A stretch of 64,000 nt of DNA, from contig CM062815.1 of NCBI GenBank assembly GCA_031772625.1, positions 606,593,980 through 606,657,979 of the forward strand, in the 5' to 3' direction. This DNA is from Pinus tabuliformis. Taxonomy: Eukaryota > Streptophyta > Pinopsida > Pinales > Pinaceae. The notes under the pieces were generated by a model. That model was not told where the DNA came from. It saw nothing but the letters and a program-made list of their open reading frames with translations, and searched no databases. Within the stretch, counting starts at the first letter, position 1. Each line of letters opens with the position of its first letter. This document shows, in pieces, positions 59,481 to 64,000 of this stretch. Made by a program: the position numbers and the translations under genes.

Positions 59481-60540
59481 TCACTACATCATTGAACAGT
59501 GGGAGTAGACTAAGTAGTTAGAGAATGTCTTGGATTTCTTGTTGGAGTACTTTTGACTGATGATTGGGTTTGTGAAGCTTGTTATCTTCCTTGTACAACT
59601 TCTTATTTTGATTATTCTTCCAATTGTGGTATCGTTTCTCCAATTGTTATAGATTTTTCAATGATTCCATCCTATGTTTCATCTTCTTTAAATTTTGTTA
59701 GCCTCCTGTTGCAACAGGTGTTCATTTTTCATGATTGACATTTTTACAGGCCAAATATGTCATACTTTGCAAGCTGCAGTGTTCCATATTTCCAGAAGCG
59801 ACCAAAGAAGAAAGCCATGAAGTGTGCTAGTCCAAATGCCATTGCTGTATTCCAATTTTGATGAGTCATGTCATTTTGAAGAGTTCATTCAGTTAAGGGA
59901 AGGCTAAACAGTTTAATCTTGACCTCCCTAGGTTTCAATTTCCTGTTTTAGAATATAGAGAATGTATCTGTCCAAACAGCTTAATCTTGGCAGATTTGTA
60001 GATAGGTAGAGAATCAAAGGGACCCAACTGCTTAATCTGGGCCCTGGCAGAAATAAGTGTAGATTTAGATAGGAAATCATTCAAAAGAGAAATTGTAAAG
60101 CTGGGTCTGCAAGTATAAGTGCACCCAAACCAAAAAGAAGAAAAAATGTTAGGTGAGTAGGCTGGGTAGGTAGTTGTTGAGGTGGCAGAATGATTCATGA
60201 TCAAAATTTGTGTTTCTAAGCGTATATTTTTCCAGATCACAGTTATCAGGCAATTTTCATCTGGAGAAACTCAAGCTGGAAACCACTAACTCCTCCTTCC
60301 TCTAATTCCCCAAATTAATTACTAATTTCCCAAAGAGGTCAAGATCTGCTTGATTCCTCTTAGTTCCATCATTCTCCATATCAGCTGCCTTGGTGAAGAT
60401 TTGCTTCACTCAAGGATCCTTTATTTCTCATTTACAAGTTCCTTTCGCCAAAATTAGCCTAAGGTCCTCTACCTTAGCACCTGCTTATCATCTCCATATT
60501 AACTACTACTCTAGTATATAACTCCCTATCAGTTTTCCCC
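59481..60540. other. Spacer between copia relic and element F
   Basis: The first ~250 bases may be the copia linker (minus strand, STPTRNPRHSLT). A 101-codon minus-strand ORF at 60,240-59,935 has no recognised domain and I do not annotate it as a gene. The left edge of the F LTR probably lies in this stretch or just after it. Confidence 0.4.
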
Positions 60541-61126
60541 TTTGCTCTACTAAAAATATGTATATAAAACTCCCCTATATAAATATCCCCTCCTTGGCAA
60601 TATAGCCATATCTCTTCTAAGTCAGGGAAAGAACAGTCTATCTGGGGCTATTTTTAGCCCATCCAAGTCACAGTAGGAGTTAGATGACACCTGGTCATGC
60701 TAACAACCTCTCCCCTAGCCCTAAAACCCTCAAAAACCCACTTTTTGCTCCCTTACCCTAAGTTTTGTGCATACAAAACATTAACCCGCGCTTATTAAAC
60801 CCATATAACCCTCAAACTCCGCCTTTCCCTAAGTCTAAACCCCCGCCGCGCATATTAAAACGGGAATATTCCCCGGATCCCCGCCCTTATACCTCTGCCG
60901 CTTCACATTCCCCGCCAACCATTAGATCGCCCGCCCCACAGATCTACGATGGGCGGGCCTTCCCGTCCCCCAACGCGCCCGAAGGTTAGCGTCCAGGAGA
61001 TGGGAGGTATTACCGCCGTACTCCCGCCACGCGTCACCTTCCCGGGCGTGGCGGAGTCCACTCCCCCAAAACCACCTCTGTCCAAAGGCGGTGCGCCCCA
61101 AAACCGGAAACTGCCTCCTGCCCGGT

Positions 61127-61341
61127 GATGTCACCCGCTTGCGTCACCCCCCTTGCCTAGTCACCATGACACGTCACCCGCTTGCGTCACCCCCCTTGCC
61201 CAGTCACCATGACACGTCATCCCCCTGCGTGGCCTCCTGCCACTGTATCGCCGAGTCACCCTGCCACGTGTCCTACCACCGTGTCCCCTGCCGTACTGCC
61301 ACGTCACCTCCGTACGTGATGACGTCATCATGCTGACGTCA
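61127..61341. promoter_or_regulatory. ACGT-motif cluster in element F LTR
   Basis: A 43-44 base tandem (CCGCTTGCGTCACC..AGTCACCATGACAC, two copies from about 61,127) is followed by CACGTG (61,265-61,270), ACGTCA (61,301-61,306), and TGACGTCA twice (61,320-61,327 and 61,334-61,341). The first TGACGTCA is the centre of a 14-base perfect palindrome, TGATGACGTCATCA. Such cores are bound by plant bZIP (TGA/GBF-type) factors. The site is upstream of the TATA box at 61,993. Confidence 0.65.
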
Positions 61342-61443
61342 CCTGCCGTACGAGGTCCCACCCGCTGACATCATTAGCAATTTTAGCGCGAAGGGCGAAA
61401 ATCGCACTCTGGAGCCCCAGAATCAGTTTCTGAGGCAGTTTTT

Positions 61444-61478
61444 GATGCGCGATTTGCGCCTAGTGCAAATCGCGCATC
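61444..61478. repeat. Perfect 14-bp inverted repeat in element F LTR
   Basis: GATGCGCGATTTGC and GCAAATCGCGCATC are exact complements around a 7-base centre. The flanks (AGTTTTT and GCTGG) resemble a place in the element C LTRs in inverted orientation. Confidence 0.85.
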
Positions 61479-62828
61479 GCTGGATAAATTAGGCCGAAGT
61501 GGGGAATCTTTTCATCGCGCAGCCCCCAGTAAGCCCAAAAGGCGCCGAATGACCCGTTTTTCTTCGCGAGGCACTTAGAAAGGAGCAGAAGACAGTTTTG
61601 AAGGAAACCGAGGGCCGAACAACGGCCATTAAATGTTGATTTAACGCACAGCACATCAGAGCAGGAGGCCAGTTTATTGTCAAAGAGTATCCGAGGAAGA
61701 AGAAGAGCCAAAGAGTATCAGCCAAGATTTTTTAGGGGCTCAAAGCACCTAAGCATTAATGAGTTCCCAGAAAGTCAAATCAAGAGGCGTAAGCCCATCC
61801 TTGCCCTCAAATCACAATTAAAGCATTCAAAGCCACCGAGGACAACATAGTTTACTCAGTTTTAATATGGCTGCCCTCAGCGCAGCCTGAGATATTTTCA
61901 TGCATTTATTTCAGATAGGATTAGGTCAGATTAATTATGCTGTAGGACCTGTTTAGGTCAAGATGTAATAAACAAGTTGTAGAGAGTTTTCCCTATATAT
62001 ACCACCCTCAGCATTGTTTCAAGGGTTGGTAAATTGGTATTTTTCACTAGAGACTCGCACTGTATACCTGAAGTTGTTTCTGTAATCAAAGATTGTCGAA
62101 AGTTCTGAGAAGAGACTATTTGATGTGTTTTTAATGTTTTTCTGGAGACTGAAGATGGAATTATTGTGCTGCAACCTGACACAATAAGTGCTCCTTACCT
62201 CTGTTTACTGTTTACCATTATCTAAATAGCAGAAAGAAAGATTAGCTTAGAATTTGTTTAAATACACTCTATGCTCAATTTCTGTTGTTTCTTTATGTTT
62301 TCCTCTGAATGAATTGGTAATGAATATGAATTCCTTCTGGCTCATGTTTACCCCGATTCACCTGTGTGTGCCAATTATCTAGGGATTCTTTACTGCCCCT
62401 AGGTAGAGCTCTGTTATCTTCCCCTGTTAAGCTGATTGAGGGATTCTTAAATGCCCCTCATTACTTAGCATTCACCCCATCCTTTAAACCTGAAACATTG
62501 TTTCATTTGCAGCTACCTTGCTCCATTTTCTCTCTTGGGACCAAGAAAACGCACCAGCAGTCCTCCTTTTCGACTCCACGCCCAATGGTTTGAAACTTTC
62601 AGACTATGCTTTGCCTCTCTACCTGAGAACATCAATTTTCCCACCAAAATCAGAACAAAAACCCCTGAACTCAATAACTAGGCTAAGATCCTTTTCAACA
62701 AAGCTAAATCTGAAAGAGAGAGCCCTCTCTGACTGCAAGTGGGCTAGAACCTGCAGTCCAAAGTTGGTATGTGGTTACCTCGGCCGTATCCTTTTTCGGA
62801 GCTTAAGGACAACCTGAGTGATAACATA

Positions 62829-64000
62829 ATGGCGACTCAATTGGGGACTTCCTCATATAGTTTCACGAAGAAGGTAAGAAAGCTCCGCTGAGACCATAAA
62901 TCAAAATTTCCAATTGCTGTTTATCTCTTAAAACTACAGATGAAGCCTGAATGTCAGCCAGGAAGCCTTTGAAACTGTTCTTTTCTTTGCATTAACAGGA
63001 GTAAATAAATGCTGCTTCAATCAATCTTCATGCTAGTTTTAAGTTACAAATAAGCTGCCCCAAATTTTAATTAGTCCCTTGTTGATTACAAAAACATTCC
63101 CAGGAAAAATACCAAAAGCAAATTCGGAAGCTGGCTCCTAAGAAAAATCCACGATACACAAGGTCAAATCCAGACCCAGACCCTCCAGCTATTTTTGAGA
63201 ACCCTAACATAATCCCAAAAATCCTTAGGAAGCAAGAAAGACAGGAAAATTTTGCTGATTTGAGTCCTGAAACAGCTCACCCAAGCTGTGTTCCAACTCC
63301 TGTCAAGGTTTTATTTCATTCAACCCCTGTTTCCCTTAGTTCATCATCCACATCTCATAGCACTCCTTCCACACCTCCATCCGCTGCACATATTCCCAGT
63401 ACCACTACTGTTGTTTCCAGCGTTCCAGTTACTCTTGTGATCCCCGTTACCTTAGTTGTTCCACTTATCCCTGCCAATATGGCTAATAGATATGCACCCT
63501 TGCAGTTTCCCGCTAACGCTGGGGCTTTACCTCAAGAATACAATCGAAGATCACATATTTGATAGTACTGGTCCTTTTACTGCCCTTCAGCACATTAAAA
63601 AGATGCAAGATTATTTTGAAAACTACGAGATAGATGATGATAGCGTGAGAATGATAATTTTTGTTCAGAGCTTAACAGGTGATGTAAGAACTTGGTTCAG
63701 ATCACTTGCTGCAAACTCCATAACCACCCCAGATGAGCTTTACCAATCCTTTACCAACAGATGGGAGAAAAAGAAAGATCCCTTGCACATACTAGCTGAA
63801 TATGATACGATTAAACGAGGTCCTCAAGAGACTATTTTTGAGTACTGTGCAAGATTCAATAATGTATATAATGCAATACCACAGAACTTAAGGCCTCCAC
63901 CTGACCTTGCCTTGTATAAATTTCTTAATGGATTCGACCCAGATATGGCATACCAGTTAAAAGAAAGAGCTCCTCAGACCCTTGCAGACATGCAAAACGT
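62829..64000 (+). CDS. gag: Element F gag, split by a predicted 230-bp intron, runs off window
   Basis: Exon 1 (62,829-62,873) starts at the ATG overlapping the PBS and encodes 15 residues (MATQLGTSSYSFTKK). A donor AAG|GTAAGA and an acceptor CCCAG at 63,103 define an intron of 230 bases; joining keeps the frame and removes a stop. Exon 2 (from 63,104) reads EKYQKQIRKLAPKKNPRYT, a Pro/Ser/Thr-rich spacer, then after a one-frame shift near 63,545 the gag core: FTALQHIKKMQDYFENYEID, VRTWFRSLAANSI, FTNRWEKKKDPLHILAEYD, YCARFNNVYNAIP, FLNGFDPDMAYQL. The frame is open to the window end. The shift may be a mutation or a recoding site. Confidence 0.75.
62830..62848 (+). other. Primer binding site of element F
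   Basis: TGGCGACTCAATTGGGGAC starts two bases after the LTR end GATAACA. It is the same class of site as in E (TGGCGACTCCACTGGGGA). The base before it is A, so the PBS contains an ATG (62,829-62,831). Confidence 0.85.

Larger units (their letters stand above)
60541..62827 (+). repeat. 5' LTR of element F (left boundary not located)
   Basis: The right end, GATAACA at 62,827, is fixed by the PBS four bases later. A TATA box (CTATATATACC) is at 61,993-62,003, and two further TATA-like sites are at about 60,557-60,585. The part from 60,780 to 61,500 is strongly GC-rich, with bZIP-type ACGT motifs and a perfect hairpin. No second copy of the LTR is in the window, so its length is unknown; the start given is arbitrary. 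Confidence 0.6.

Noticed and set aside
59935..60240. 101-codon minus-strand ORF
   Set aside because: No recognised domain; kept only as a note in the spacer entry.
60903..61361. Overlapping ORFs on both strands in the GC-rich part of the F LTR
   Set aside because: GC-rich sequence lacks stops by composition; no domain and no conserved start.
61491..61725. Minus-strand ORFs in the F LTR (78-83 codons)
   Set aside because: Inside LTR sequence, two overlapping frames, no motif.

Overview
This is plant nuclear DNA from a large, transposon-rich genome. Almost everything recognisable is LTR-retrotransposon, mainly Ty3/gypsy of the Tat/Ogre kind, plus one decayed Ty1/copia fragment. The plant-specific signs are a plant mobile domain (PMD) protein, an extra archaeal-type RNase H, TGGCGAC-type primer binding sites, and long AT-rich and simple-repeat spacers. 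I see no host gene, rRNA or tRNA gene, and cannot name the species; a gymnosperm, fern or other large-genome vascular plant would fit.

Bases 1-52,962 can be read as one nested stack. The oldest layer is a minus-strand element, D1. Its pieces lie at 52,189-51,109, 35,599-30,871 and 12,432-12,380, and their reading frames continue across the insertions. D1 was hit by element A (plus strand, 1-12,379, 5' end outside the window), by a tandem array of two E elements sharing LTRs (minus, 12,433-30,870, target duplication CCCAT/CACAT), and by element B (minus, 35,600-51,108, target duplication GATCC). B was then hit by element C (minus, 38,674-49,262, target duplication CACTG/CATTG). To the right of D1's 5' LTR lies the 3' tail of a second D copy (D2), so that LTR is also shared.

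A, B and E are relatives. A carries a decayed gag-pol, an intact second RNase H after integrase, an antisense two-exon PMD gene, a structured 3' UTR and a 1.05 kb LTR. B has the same LTRs and 3' UTR but has lost everything between its primer binding site and the middle of the PMD gene. E keeps gag, protease and the start of pol, but in both copies pol stops at the same point before the RT and runs into a long array of hairpin-forming repeats. The same kind of array occurs in A and B. In E the stem sequences change from unit to unit while staying complementary, which is the most unusual signal in the window.

C is a different Tat-like element, with its second RNase H between protease and RT. 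D carries an extra sense ORF of unknown function. In both A and C the ordinary RNase H has lost most of its catalytic acids while the extra one keeps all four.

From 53,396 to about 60,300 the DNA is AT-rich. It holds a foldback-repeat family, microsatellites, a ~111 bp tandem repeat (about 56.0-57.5 kb) and a minus-strand copia relic (about 58.0-59.5 kb). The right end (about 60.5-64.0 kb) is the LTR and gag start of another plus-strand gypsy element, F. Its gag appears to start inside the primer binding site and to be completed by splicing a 230 bp leader intron.
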